Source of the DNA: Carallia brachiata
Taxonomy: Eukaryota > Streptophyta > Magnoliopsida > Malpighiales > Rhizophoraceae
Assembly: GCA_021464245.1 (NCBI GenBank)
Contig: JADCRB010000031.1
Span: 1,074,762-1,138,761 of the forward strand
Direction of reading: 5' to 3'
Length of the DNA stretch: 64,000 nt
The notes beneath the pieces were generated by a model, which saw only the letters and a list, made by a program, of their open reading frames with translations, ran no database searches and was not told the origin of the DNA. Positions 14,063 to 25,632 of the stretch are shown here, piece after piece. A program made the position numbers and the translations under genes. Every line of letters starts with the position of its first letter. Positions within the stretch are counted from its first letter, which is position 1.

Positions 14063-14125
14063 TTAAATATATTTAATATTACCTTAAATATATTTCTAAT
14101 TACCCTAAATATACTTAATATTACT
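14063..14125. repeat. Short tandem repeat, about 21-bp unit, three copies
   Basis: Three adjacent AT-rich units starting TAAATATA at 14063, 14084 and 14105, with a few differences between copies. Confidence 0.6.
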
Positions 14126-15016
14126 TTATAATTTGATTTTTTTTAAAAATTCATTTTTTCTTCTGCTAAGACAATATACATATCCTTTTTGGAAGCCTAA
14201 TATGACCATACACTTTTTATGTTTCCCTACTTAGATTGTTGTTAAATGAAAGATCACAAAATACCATACGAAAACCACTAATGGGTTGGGGCAACCCACC
14301 TGCTCAAAAGGTCAGGGAAGAAGTTCAAGTCTTTCGTACTTTTCTTGGATTAAATGTCCTCTCACCAAAAGAAGAAAAGAAAAACCCAAAATTTCATATG
14401 GGGATTAGAAGCAATGCTTTATTAGGGGACATCGGTTCTTGCGCCATTAGAAATAATGTGGGTATGAGTATCAGTGCATTAGATTTTCCATTAGCTTCCA
14501 TTCATTTGATGTCTAACGAGCCGCGGAAAAAGCACTTGTTTGACTAAGTTTACCTTTGTTCCTACGTCCGACGAATTTTGCATATGGACCGACTAACAGT
14601 AATATTGTATCCCAGGTAAATTCTGGTCAGGCAAAAAAAAAAAAAAAAAGAGGGAAGAAAAGGGGGGTCTTGTTTCTCAAGTTAGCAGCTAATCCAAAAC
14701 ATGCTTATTAATAATGGCCATAGCTCCAAATATGTGGAGCTACCAGAGGTTTCTCTACCGCCGAACATGACTTTGTTCGGCACAACACAAAAACCTACTA
14801 GCAATGCAATCCGCCGTTGACGTACTTAATTTCCTGAGAACAAAATTCGCAACAACTCCCAGTCTGCCTGTAGAAATACGTTTAGCAACATCAATGTTTG
14901 CCAATAGGTTACAAAACAGATTAACAAGTTAAATAAAGTTTTGATTTGCTTGCAAATCGGCAAGAGCCCTTGTCCGAAATTTACCGTGGAAAGGTGCAGC
15001 AATGTTCGGAAATCTA

Positions 15017-18000
15017 TCAGTCGTCATTCATGAAAAATGATCCATAAAGACTATCCATAACAGCAAACTGCGTGTTCTCCGATGGTTTCCAATGGCGCTT
15101 CCTTTGGTTTATAAACCAGTTGTTGATCTGTTTCTGGTCTAGTCCGGTGGCATTGGCCAATGCAACCTTATCCACTTCCTGTGCCATTAACAACAAAATC
15201 ACAAAAAAAAGGCAATTTCATAATAAAGAAAACAAACCGAAAGAAAGTCAAAAATGATTTGCTCCACATATTAAAAAAATTTTTATAAAAATTTTGAACT
15301 TTGCTGCCAAAAAAAAAAGACACTGATTTTATTTTTAAAAAAATATTTTTAGTTTTGCAAGTCCTGCTCGCGAGAGTGAGCTTACTCTAACTTTTATCTG
15401 ACAGAATTTCTCTTGAACCATCCTTTTCCCAAAAAAAAAAAAAAAAAAATCCTAAGTTATTGAAATCGCAAACACAAGTAACTGAATTCGTTGGATAACA
15501 GACATTTATTTGATTCAAGGAAATTATTTTACCGTCGGATATGGCCATTTGCTATGGATGCTCCACCAGTTAAGTAGGACTTGTCTGGCTTCTTTTGGTA
15601 GCTTCCCCTTCTTCTTCTTATTCTTCAAGAACTCGTGCTTTAGAGAACTTATGCAGCCACTGTATTTGCGCAACAGTTTGTCCTTTATCTCGCGATCTCC
15701 ATTTGCATAATGACGATCCCGCAACTCCACTTCTCCCCCACTTGCATCTTCGTCGGAAGAACCAGCAGCTTCACCTGCAATGAGAATGGCATGAAAGGAC
15801 GCCAAAGACAGCGCCAAGATGCAAATTAAATTTGTATTGATAACAGATGAGAAGCCACACAAATGCATTCAATTTGGTGCCGTAAATGCAGGCAAGCAAA
15901 AGTACAAAGACCACTTCAAATAATACCGTCATAGGACCAGTTAATAAATCTCAAATTAAAAAAAAAAAAAAAAAGCTCAACTTAGGATAGCCAAATTTTT
16001 TTTTTTTATGCGAAGAAATCATTGTATTAATATTCATCAAAGGCGCACACAAGACCAAACCAACGCAAAAGCGTCGGTAATACTTACGTAAAATAGGGAT
16101 ACAACTCGGCTCAAATGACTTGCATTTTATAAGGTCACACGGACCAATCACAAACGAGGCTTAAAACCCATAAAGAGACAATCCTCTGACGAGGATACTA
16201 ACTTACGATAGCCCAAATTGGGAGAAGGGGGAGGAAGAGCAAAATAAAGAAGTGAATGATGTTTGTGTTTGAAAAATGTAAAGGAGAGGAAAATGAAGAG
16301 AGAAGAATCAATTTTTTTTCCTACTAACTAAATTTATTCTTTCCGAAATTGGAAAGAAAAATTAATTCTCTTACTAGTTAATACAAAGCCTATTACCCCT
16401 TTTCATTTTTTTCTCCAAACAAAATTTTCAATTTTCTTCATTGTTATTACTTTTTTTCAAACAGAAGAGAAGAAAGCTAATTTAGTTTCCTCTAATTTTT
16501 TCCCCTCCTTTTTCTTGTTTCTCCAGTTTTTCTATAATCCAAACACAATATTAATAGACTTTAAAAAAAATTAAAAAGAATGAAATAATGAAGAATTGTA
16601 TTTTATAAAAGAAATGAACCCAACCAATGACATGGATGAAACAGAGCAACCAAAGCAACAAATCTTTAAGAATTGGACGTTAATTTTAACCGAAATCAAA
16701 AGTGTTGGGAACCAAAAACAAAGAAAAGATAAAAGAGTAGGACCCCAGTGCGAAAAGACATGTGAACAGAGATTCCATGTTTTCATGGATGTAACGTAAC
16801 ACCCATGCCATCATTCCCCGTGGAGACTGGGGCCCATCACAGCCGAACAGTTAAAAAAGTGTGTTTGTTGAGAGTGTGAGCGAGAGAGAGAGAGAGAGAG
16901 AGAGAAGAGAGTTCTGAAGTTGAAGTGTTGTCAAGTGAGTTATTGACGTCAAAGGCAATAACTGATTGAAGAGTACAATGAATAGAGAGGTAACCCGCAA
17001 GGCACGCACGGCCTTTGCTTTGTGCCTGCCTTCCTCTCTCAGGTCTCAGCCGCTGCTACTGCAGCTGCTGCGGTGCTGCTTTTCAGAACCTCCAGTCCAG
17101 CTCTTTAAGTACATTAATTAACAATGCCGTCAACTGAACCCTCTTTAAGTTCAGGCTCTAGCAGGAACAGTAGTTTCAACTTTCAACACAACTGCACCCC
17201 CACATCTCCCTCAACTTTGGAAAAGGAGTCAAGGGGCAAAACACCATCAAAGCACTCTAACTCTCCGTGCATCATCTTATATAAATAAGAAAGTGATATA
17301 AGTGATATAACTCCTTATACAATTAAAATTAAAATAAATAAATTATCAAATATTATTATATGAATCGTATAACAACAAAAACAAAAACTACGTACTGAAA
17401 CTCTGTATTATATGCCTCTCTAATATATATCATACATGTTCCCTTATTTATTCAGTTTAAGTTCATGAAACATATTATCATACCTCCTATTGCACAAAAA
17501 TAAAAGTTAAACCTAAATATTTCACTATGCTAAATTTTGTTAAGTTATATCTAATCCATCATGTTAGTCAAACAAGATTTAGCTACGAATCTTAATAGTA
17601 CTCTTTTAGTAGTAAAAGAGAAGATGTAAAAAGAGAATCCCTCTTGTGCATCTATTAACCCAATCCTACATAAGCTTGTAACCGAGAAAACCAAAATCAG
17701 ACGGAAACATGGCAATGTAAAATAGACAGAGAGCGTGATAGACAAAAGTATGGGCACATCACAGCTACATAGATGAGGGATCGACTGATAAACATCTCGC
17801 CTAAAGTCTACAATGTTGCATAAATATACCCGCTATGTATGAAGCGGGTGTTCCTCAAGCATAAACTCAGTGACACCAATTTTTTTATTTTTATAGGTCA
17901 AAGTCAAATTTTATTAAAGAAAAATATATTTGAAACAAATACACAAAAAAAATAAGGACAGCCAAAGCAGGAAGCTAATGCGAGACAACGAGATTAGAAA

Positions 18001-21000
18001 GTGACACCACTTTATAACTAAGGATATTAATGAATCCACGGCAAGTCTGGCAAAATTTGCCGATAATGACCATTCAACGTTCCAGAGAAAGAGGAAAAAA
18101 AAGAAGACTTTAATTATTGATATCTTATAGTCACGCCACACTCAGTTAAACAAATCCACTGCTAACAACACCTATAATTAATTATGACACTTCTTATGGA
18201 ACTTTGCACAACAGTATACACACACCTAATCCACCATGAGCTTCTAAAGAGGAAAAGAATGACCAAGTTACAGCTTGAATAATAGAATCAGATAGCCATT
18301 TGAAAAAGCATCCCATAACCTGCATAAGCCTTCCAAAGACAATTATCAACTTCACCTGAATCTAACCTAAATCGATGATTAGTTACAAAGAAAATAGCAA
18401 CCTTTTTTTGTTTGTTTTTATGTAAGTCAAATTGTATTAATTAAAAAGTTGCTACAATATAGCCCCATCCTGAGGTTTTGGTAAGGTATTATTTCACATC
18501 TAAGAGACTAAGAAAGTCAAATCGCCTTTTAATCATTCAAAACAAAAATAAGCATTGTCTACACCAAAATTGCTTCTTCTAAACTTGATACTGCATGAAA
18601 AAGAAAATAAAGACAGCATAAAATGACCCAGCTAATACCATTAATGTAATAACCATGAAATATTTTACAGATCCTTAAGCCGCAAATTAAACATACAAAT
18701 AACATGCTCAAGCATGCAGTCAACTGAAATGGATGCAAAGCCCCATTGGACAGTTAATAAGATCGCTAATGTACCAGCTTTAAACTCGGCGTGCAGTGAC
18801 AAAATTATTATCAACCAATCCATACCTAAAGTTGTCTTTCCAGCAGTGATTTATGTTCCGGATCAACTAGAAAAATAGTACATGACAAGCAAGTTTCAAT
18901 GGATTAAGTTACTAACAGAAAATATTGCAACCATACATCATGTGAGATCTTATAGCCTTGACCACATAGACATATGAGTAGTCTAGAATAACAATTTTTG
19001 GAGACAAAGGCCATCTGTATCAAGTACAAAAGCTAATATTCAAGCATTATTAAATTGCATTGATTAAGCCTCAAAAGCAGGAGACACAAATTAAGCATAT
19101 TAAAGAAAAAGAAATAGATATATGACACAGAAAAGATGAGAGCAACATCCTTACACGAGTAGATGTTTTCATTCGTTTCTTTCCTTGCCCAAAAGCAGAT
19201 GTAATATTTTGAAAGCCAAATCTCGGTACTTTCAGTCTGCCATGATACCTCGTGTTCAATCTACTATTCAGGTGGGAATCTGGTTAATTTTATAATGATG
19301 GTGATGATTAAGCAGTAAAAGGGATTTGCTTTCAGTTTTTGTCATAATTTATACATTCGTAACAGCCTAAAACTCTTCCCAATGAATTCTTTATGTATAA
19401 AGAACATGAACCACACTGTGGATGCCAGAATTAATCCAATGCTAAGACAATGACTGAGAAAAGTTTGTTATATTTCTCTTTCATGGCATGCACTACAACT
19501 CATCCTCCATCGGATGTCGAGCATCTTTGATCGGGGTTCCCAGGTTTAGCAGGGAAATAGTGTCTTATGCGCCCACTGAACTAAAGTGTGGGATCTCAAA
19601 GCCGACCAGGAATGTGCAATGGTGTGGCAAAAATTAGTCGGCACTATCTCAAATTCCCAATCAAACATGCTCAGGAACAACTTCATAAGGAATAAGAGTA
19701 TTGCCACAATGGTTCTATGCCACAACATGGAGGTTCTTAAGACTTCCTATAAAAGATTGATAATCAGGGAAGGGCTGTCAAAAAGTTTCCTCTTTCGAGC
19801 AATCCATTTCAATTTCGCCACAAGCATACTTAACTAGAGAAAAAATACTCTCATAAGAAACTACAACCAGCAAAAAATTACAGCGCCTAAAATAAATCCA
19901 AGCAATATGATTATGCAGAAAAATATCAAACCAGTTTGAAATCAATACCATCATAACAAAAACATCACGTCTCATAGCTAAAAGTCAGCCACATAAGTGA
20001 AAAAGTGACTAAAGTTTATGGTCTCCTTTTCACCTACTCCTCAAAAAATTATCAAAACATCAGGGAAGACATTAACACAAGGCAATTTGGACTAATAAAA
20101 ACTTTTAGTACCATCTCTCATAACAACTGAATTAACTAGAGACAAAAGCAAAAACAAAAACCCAACAGGAAATGTAAATCATTTCATGGTATAATTTTTG
20201 AAATATAGCTAGAGACAAAAGCAAAATTTTTTTCAGTTCTCTTCAGAACCATTTCCAAGAAAAGGGTCTCTTCTTACAGCATTTTCTAGGGTTTTGTTCT
20301 CCTAATATACCATTTAAAACCTGGGTTAGTACAGCCAGAATTAGAATAAATGTTCTTGAGACTATAGATTGCAGGCTTTTGTCCGGAACCAATAAGGGTA
20401 ATTGCCTTATGAAAGCAATCAATACCATTGTTTTGTTCTTCATGTGAGTTTGTCCTGCTAAAGTGCGCTAGGTTTTATGTTAAACGTGCGCCCCCACATT
20501 CCTTGTTTCTTTCTTTCTTTCTGATCATGTGGGTTCTATCTGTGATCACATCAAACAGGCTTACCATATACTGGACGGAAAAGATTAAACTATGGACCAA
20601 ATACTATCCACATGCAGCACAGACATCGACAAACTAAATAAAGAAATTGAAATCTTCTCTAGTACCAAGAAAAACTAAAAAGAACCAATGTCTGGACGAC
20701 CGAGAAATCGCATGTTAGAGAGAGAGAGTAAAACCAGAAACGTGGGCAATAGAAGCGCCGCTGCTGCAGATAGTATTAAATTGGGCTTCAATATCGTTCA
20801 AGAAAGCGGTGGCTTCGTGGAAAGGCCTCGAGAGATCCAATTTATACTTCGCCAAAATCTGGCAATAAGTTTCCTACATAGAAAAGAGAGAAGGAATCAG
20901 TCACTTGACAATTTGAAGAAAACCACAAAAATCAGCCTTATTCGCTAAGGTGTAGTCAAAAGTTCGACTCTCATCGCACTTTTTCTCCCTTCCGTTTGTA

Positions 21001-22219
21001 TGGGTTTAACCCCTCAAAGACTATAAAACAAAAAAAAAAAAAAGGAGAACCACAAAAACCCCATTTGAAGAACGAAAACCTAGGGAAAGAAGGCTGCTTA
21101 GAGACTCATAATATTGGGGGGATAAAATAATGGGAAAATTAAAGTCATGGAAGAAGAAAACATGGACAGCCTTTTTTAGGGTTTGAGTTCTCTCACTAAA
21201 GAACTAAAGACACTGAATTTCTTGAGTATGTGAGTGTGAATTGTGAGAGAGAGACCATGAACTCGTCCAGCTCCGGATCTGCACCCAAGCAAGTGGTGGC
21301 AGCGACGGTGGATTTCTTGGAAAGGTCAAACTCGTGGCGGATTCCATCTAAAACATAGGCCATATCCGGCGGTGCTCCCACCTGAAAAGGAAAGAAGAAA
21401 GAAAGAAAGAATAAAAGCCTTAGTCTTTATGATTATGATGACTTCCCAATTTTCATGAATTCTCCCAATTATCATTAGGCTGAAGCAATACATACTTATA
21501 GCCCTATACTGTGGCCTCATGTTAGTGGGTATGAAAGAAAACCTTTTGACTCAGAGAAACAAAATAAAAGTAATTTAACTCAACGGTGATAATCAGCTCC
21601 ATCTTGCTGTTCGTTAATCTTCAATCAACTTCAAGGCCTCAGCTTTTATAAATGTTTAAGCTCTATTTGTTCATCTCTCAAAACCCCGCATGATTCAAAT
21701 TTGCATGCAACCGTCCGATTCCCTCATTTTGGGAACTAATTTTCTTCTCGGTTTAGGTCCTTCGTTATTTTATTTGTCATCGATTGCCATTAACTCTAAT
21801 TCAAAATCATTGAGCAGCCTACATATAACCATGAGATACTATAAAGTTAACCAAGGAAACGGCCTTAGTTATTATGTATACACATATATATATACCTTCT
21901 GGCACTCAATATAAGCTTCAAGTAGCCTAGGGTAAAGAGGGTGAGAAGCAATTTTAGCCCTAGTGACACTAGAAGCCTCCTGTTCCGATGATCTCTGCTG
22001 CATCTCAGCCACAAGCGAGGCAGCGTCAGAAACCGAAGACCCAGAAAACAAGGACGAATGCTCCGACGACACAAGCATAGGAAAAGAAGCCGACCCAAAA
22101 CATGAGCTGTAGTCAGCCGGAACAGCAACCATACCCTCCTGCTCCGCCGCCGGCTGCTGCACATCCATAGACACAGCGTAGTCCGCACAGGATGTCTGAA
22201 AACCGTACAGGTCCTCCAT
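15017..22219 (-). CDS. KNAT2/6-like: Class I KNOX homeodomain transcription factor (KNAT2/KNAT6 type)
   Basis: A nuclear TALE homeodomain factor of shoot meristems and organ boundaries that pairs with BELL proteins. Five exons (21896-22219, 21256-21381, 20735-20873, 15533-15774, 15017-15178) join in phase to 330 residues. The start MEDLYGF was chosen because its ATG opens the family N-terminus; an in-frame ATG three codons upstream is possible. KNOX1 (about 88-130) has [29 protein letters not shown]2 (about 140-190) has [17 protein letters not shown] is at about 224-245. The homeodomain has the PYP insertion at 274-276 and the recognition helix [12 protein letters not shown]. The intron inside the homeodomain after PYPT is at the conserved KNOX position. 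The [17 protein letters not shown] tail resembles KNAT2/6 rather than STM or KNAT1. Intron 3 is 4,960 bp long. Confidence 0.95.
16261..16565. repeat. Possible MITE with TTTG..CCAAAC termini
   Basis: Begins GTTTGTGTTTG and ends ATCCAAACACAATATTA. The interior is A/T- and GA-rich. The end sequence recurs at 22929-22950 and 23280-23302, which suggests a dispersed family. It lies in KNOX intron 3. Confidence 0.35.
16881..16906. repeat. GA microsatellite inside KNOX intron 3
   Basis: A pure GA run at the left part of a GC-richer island. GA repeats are known binding sites of BASIC PENTACYSTEINE proteins; binding here is inference. Confidence 0.85.
16938..16963. promoter_or_regulatory. TGACGTCA element within a short hairpin
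   Basis: The 8-bp bZIP palindrome TGACGTCA (16944-16951) lies between inverted arms AGTTATTG (16938-16945) and CAATAACT (16956-16963), inside the KNOX intron island. Confidence 0.35.
17124..17288 (+). CDS. Candidate small ORF (54 aa) nested in KNOX intron 3, unknown
   Basis: An ORF on the strand opposite KNOX, from ATG at 17124 to TAA at 17288. The product is Ser/Thr/Pro-rich (starts [17 protein letters not shown], ends SPCIILYK) and I recognise no family in it. It sits at the right end of a GC-richer island (about 16800-17290) in otherwise AT-rich intron DNA. Upstream on the same strand are a GA run and a TGACGTCA element, as in a plant leader or promoter. It could equally be a conserved regulatory island with a chance ORF, and I favour that slightly. 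Confidence 0.25.
   Translation: MPSTEPSLSSGSSRNSSFNFQHNCTPTSPSTLEKESRGKTPSKHSNSPCIILYK
20942..21045 (+). repeat. Possible 5'-truncated SINE in KNOX intron 2
   Basis: A B-box-like AAGTTCGACTCTC followed about 80 bases later by a poly-A tail. No A-box is visible upstream, so if it is a SINE it lacks its 5' end. Confidence 0.3.
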
Positions 22220-22372
22220 CGTCAACAAGAATATGTATGATTATTATTATTAATATTATTACAAAACAAAACCCTTTTAAGTGATATTATTGGCCGTGTG
22301 GGCAGATGGACTTGGTAGCAGTATCAACTGATACAAAGTGTGATGAAACCAGTGAGTTGACAAAGTAAAGAC

Positions 22373-22408
22373 CCTCTCTCTCTCTCTCCTCCCCCTCTCT
22401 CTCTCTTT
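22373..22408. repeat. CT-rich leader tract of the KNOX gene
   Basis: CT repeats interrupted by a C-run, about 155-190 bases upstream of the KNOX start codon and immediately downstream of a TATA-like element on the coding strand. It is probably the start of the 5' leader. Confidence 0.8.
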
Positions 22409-22416
22409 CTATATAT
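22409..22416 (-). promoter_or_regulatory. TATA-like box of the KNOX gene
   Basis: On the minus strand it reads ATATATAG, just upstream of the GA-rich tract. Transcription would start near 22385, giving a leader of about 165 bases. Confidence 0.4.
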
Positions 22417-22720
22417 GTGTGTGTGTGCGTATAGATATACAGACTGAGACGAACAGAGAACAATTGTTGCTGTAAAGAAAGCAACTTCAACAGCAGTAGT
22501 GGTGGTACTGGTAGTGAGAGTGACTGTTGAGGAATAAAAAGTTTTCGATAGTTTAGTCTGGACATGGTGGACTTAATGTCCCAAATTCGAATTAATACGA
22601 TGAGCCCACAAAAAAAAAAAAAAGAGCGAATGGGTTTTGGACTTTTTGTTGTTTAAGAAGAAGAAATGTTATCTAGTTAAATATTTTAAAAGTGAATTAT
22701 CGGATTTCTTTTTTCACAAA

Positions 22721-22950
22721 TGCTTTGTTTGGGAACAGAAAGGAAAAGAAAAAGAAAGAAAAATATTTTTTATTTATTTTTTATTAATTTAAATAATTAA
22801 TTTTTATTTTTTTCACAAATTACTATTTATTTTTTTCGCATAACTTTCTAATTATTATTTTTTATCAATTATAATATCGTTATTATTGTACTATTTTTTA
22901 TTTATTTTTTTTATATTCACTTTCTATCAATCTAAACACGTTATTAAAGA
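22721..22950. repeat. Possible MITE, copy A
   Basis: Begins TGCTTTGTTTGGGAAC and ends ATCTAAACACGTTATTAAAGA. The termini are imperfectly inverted (TTGTTTGG versus CTAAACA), and the tail matches the copies at 23074-23302 and 16261-16565. Confidence 0.4.
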
Positions 22951-23073
22951 TTTATCGAATTAATCGTGAATGTCACAAGAATAATTTTCTCAATTTTCAT
23001 AATTAATCCTCAAATTAGAACATGAATGAAAGTATAAGTTAGTTACGAGTTTTTAATTATTTGAGTATCCTTA

Positions 23074-23302
23074 GACTTTGTTTATTTTGACGAGAAAGTG
23101 AAAGAAGAGAAAAAAATTAAAAAATTTAATTCGCAACGCATATTATTTTATTTTTCATAATTTTATCATTAATTCAAATAACTTTATTTTCTTATAACAT
23201 TTTTTTCATTTTTTTCTCATTATTTTTTATGGATTCAAATAACTTTATTTTTTTACATTTTTTTTCTCACACTTTCTCACAAATCCAAACATAATATTAA
23301 AG
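23074..23302. repeat. Possible MITE, copy B
   Basis: Begins ACTTTGTTTATTTTGA and ends ATCCAAACATAATATTAAAGA. It has the same length, GA-rich left part and tail as copy A about 350 bp away. Confidence 0.4.
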
Positions 23303-24141
23303 AACAATATTTTTTTATTAAAGTTTTTTCAACTATTAGATAAAAAAATATATAAAATTTCAAACATACAATTTTTTCTCGATTTGCTTCATCAATGACA
23401 TTTCTTATCTTGAGTGGAAATGATGAAAATGTTTTATTTTTTTGGTAAAAACAGATGCTTGACATACTGTCGGTCATAATATTTGTAAATTCAAGTTGTA
23501 ATAACTAATGTATTTAAATGCTCAACCTTATGGAACAGACTCACTACTTAAGTACAGTTGAACCGGAATGACTCTTTCCCACGTCCAGTCATAATATTAA
23601 GAGTTATAAATTCGTAGCGCGTGCACAATTTTACTGCATGAAGAAAGCTGCGCCACGAAAACTCGAACATAGGTCAGTGTAGGGACAAATGTCCATAATT
23701 ATTAGTTAAATTACCTTCTCAAATAGTAACAATGAAAATGTGTTTGATACTTTAATGCTATTGATAATGAAAAGTTTATATACACTTTCAAAATAGAAAG
23801 GCTTGAAAGGAATGTTTTAAAAATACAAAATATATATTTATTAATTTTTATATACATTTATATTTCTTATTTTTCTTATTTATTAGGCCATTAATTTCAA
23901 CTACAATCATATTGAATTATTTATGAACAATAATCAAATAAATAATAGTTAATAATATGTCTCATTATGATTTAAATGTACTATTCGAAAAACTTATTAA
24001 AGAATGAAAGGAATTAAAGAAAGATTTTTTTTAGGAAAAAATAAAAAGAAAGAGGAAATTAGGTCAGAGGCCAAATTTGTCATCGGAAAGTAAAATTTTA
24101 GCGTACAAACAAGGAGAAGCTCGCTCTGGACCTCTGCTGCT

Positions 24142-24174
24142 GTGGGACCTGCTCGCCCTCCCCTCGGGCCCCAC
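24142..24174. promoter_or_regulatory. Pair of GTGGGNCC (TCP class I type) motifs
   Basis: GTGGGACC at 24142-24149 and GGCCCCAC at 24167-24174 face each other inside a GC-rich patch about 1.9 kb upstream of the KNOX start. The motif is the known class I TCP consensus; function here is inference. Confidence 0.3.
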
Positions 24175-25269
24175 CTCTCATTCGTTTGCTTCTTCACACT
24201 CTTCCATGGCAATTATGTTTCACGCCGTCATGGCCAGCGTTCCACCAACTTGCTACTTTCTTTCTTTTTTTCATTTTTTTGAACTGATAACCTTACTTTT
24301 TTTTTTTTTTTTTTTTTTTACAATGATAACTTTATTTTTAAATATATGTAATGATGAGAAAAAATTAAATTTAAATCTTAATTATTATAATAAAATATTA
24401 TTTTTTAATCACAATAATTATTACTGAGTCATTACTCGTCGCTCTCTTAACTGCACGTGAACGCGAACGTTCTGCGGCTCTGCTGCTTGTCTACAAATCT
24501 GTTTTAAGTGTATATATTATATTAATTATTACTTAGTCGTACAATTAGTAAGCTTTTTTATTTTATTGTGACAGCAGATATCACTAATTAATAAGAGTGA
24601 ACAGTAATTAACAATTTATAAAGCACAAAGAGCATATATTACGCACCTTTTAAACTTAATCGATCATATTATAAATAATAACAATATTACTGAAACACAT
24701 AAAATAGAAAAGACTATAGTTACACACCTACAATTATAGAAATTATAATTTATTAATTATAACTTTCCATCTTTTCACACGTAACAATCAATTATTATAA
24801 TTGAATAAAGTAGATAAGTTGTAAATCTTATCTATCTTTTGTGTTTTTGTAATAAAATTTTATGAATAAAATAACAAAAATGTTAAAAACATCATAAAAT
24901 TTTCGGCAGGGAGTTAAATTTTTTTACTACACAAAAATCTATTTTTGAGGAAAACTCCCTTTTTTTTTTGAGGGGCTCCTAAACTAAGTTTTGTTTGAAG
25001 TAAGTATAAAATAAAATATGCTGCTTCCTATCAATATTATAAAAATTTTTTTAGGAAATTATGATTTTGGATGTGCTCTAATTCTTCTGAATAAGAATCT
25101 TCGCTTGCGCAGCTTATTGATAGAAGAACTATATAAAAAGAGTAGAAGGGGCAGTAGAGATTCGCTCTTATTATTATAGTGTTTTATGTCCACGAACAAA
25201 AGTCAAAACATGTTGGAGCTTAGAGCTTTAAAAGCTCATTTTATCTATAAATTAAGGTTGGTGTTCTCC

Positions 25270-25632
25270 TTCAATATTTTTATAAAAAAATTTATCAACA
25301 AAATATTGACGAGTATTTAACATTAATACATTATACTTGGTCACGTAGAAGGCATTTTAAAGACAAGTGAATATTATATTACAAGATTATGATTATTAAA
25401 TGATATTTGCAATTTTTATGTTAATCATTTTATATATTTAAAAACTAAAAATTCAATGTTTTTATGAAAAAACTTATCAGCAAAACACTGCGAGCATCTA
25501 ACCTTATTGCTTTATACTTGGTCACATAGCAAGCATTTTAAAGGCAAGTGAATATTATATTACAAGATTATGATTGTTAAATGAATATTTGTAATTTTTA
25601 TGTTAATCATTTTACATATTTAAAAACTAAAA
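25270..25632. repeat. Tandem duplication, about 181-bp unit, two copies
   Basis: Copy 1 (25270-25449) and copy 2 (25450-25632) share TTATACTTGGTCACrTAG, AAGTGAATATTATATTACAA and TTAATCATTTTAyATATTTA in the same order, with about one difference per ten bases. It is an old local duplication of AT-rich DNA with no coding content. Confidence 0.85.

Larger units (their letters stand above)
13590..15016. other. CRK upstream region and KNOX 3' flank
   Basis: No gene seen. It contains the CT run at 13718-13742, three diverged copies of a 21-bp unit at 14063-14125 (TAAATATAyTTAATATTACyT type), and poly-A runs. An ORF at 14236-14547 on the plus strand has no family signature. Confidence 0.6.
22417..25269. 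other. KNOX upstream region and left part of the gene desert
   Basis: AT-rich. It holds two possible MITEs (22721-22950 and 23074-23302) and a GC-rich island (about 24060-24240) with two GTGGGNCC motifs. A CACGTG core is at 24454-24459. ORFs here are not convincing. Confidence 0.6.

Noticed and set aside
14236..14547. 103-codon ORF between CRK and KNOX
   Set aside because: No family signature, in AT-rich spacer next to repeats.
24077..24427. 116-codon plus-strand ORF in a GC island
   Set aside because: It runs into long Phe and Asn tracts encoded by homopolymers. The GC part looks regulatory and no family is visible.
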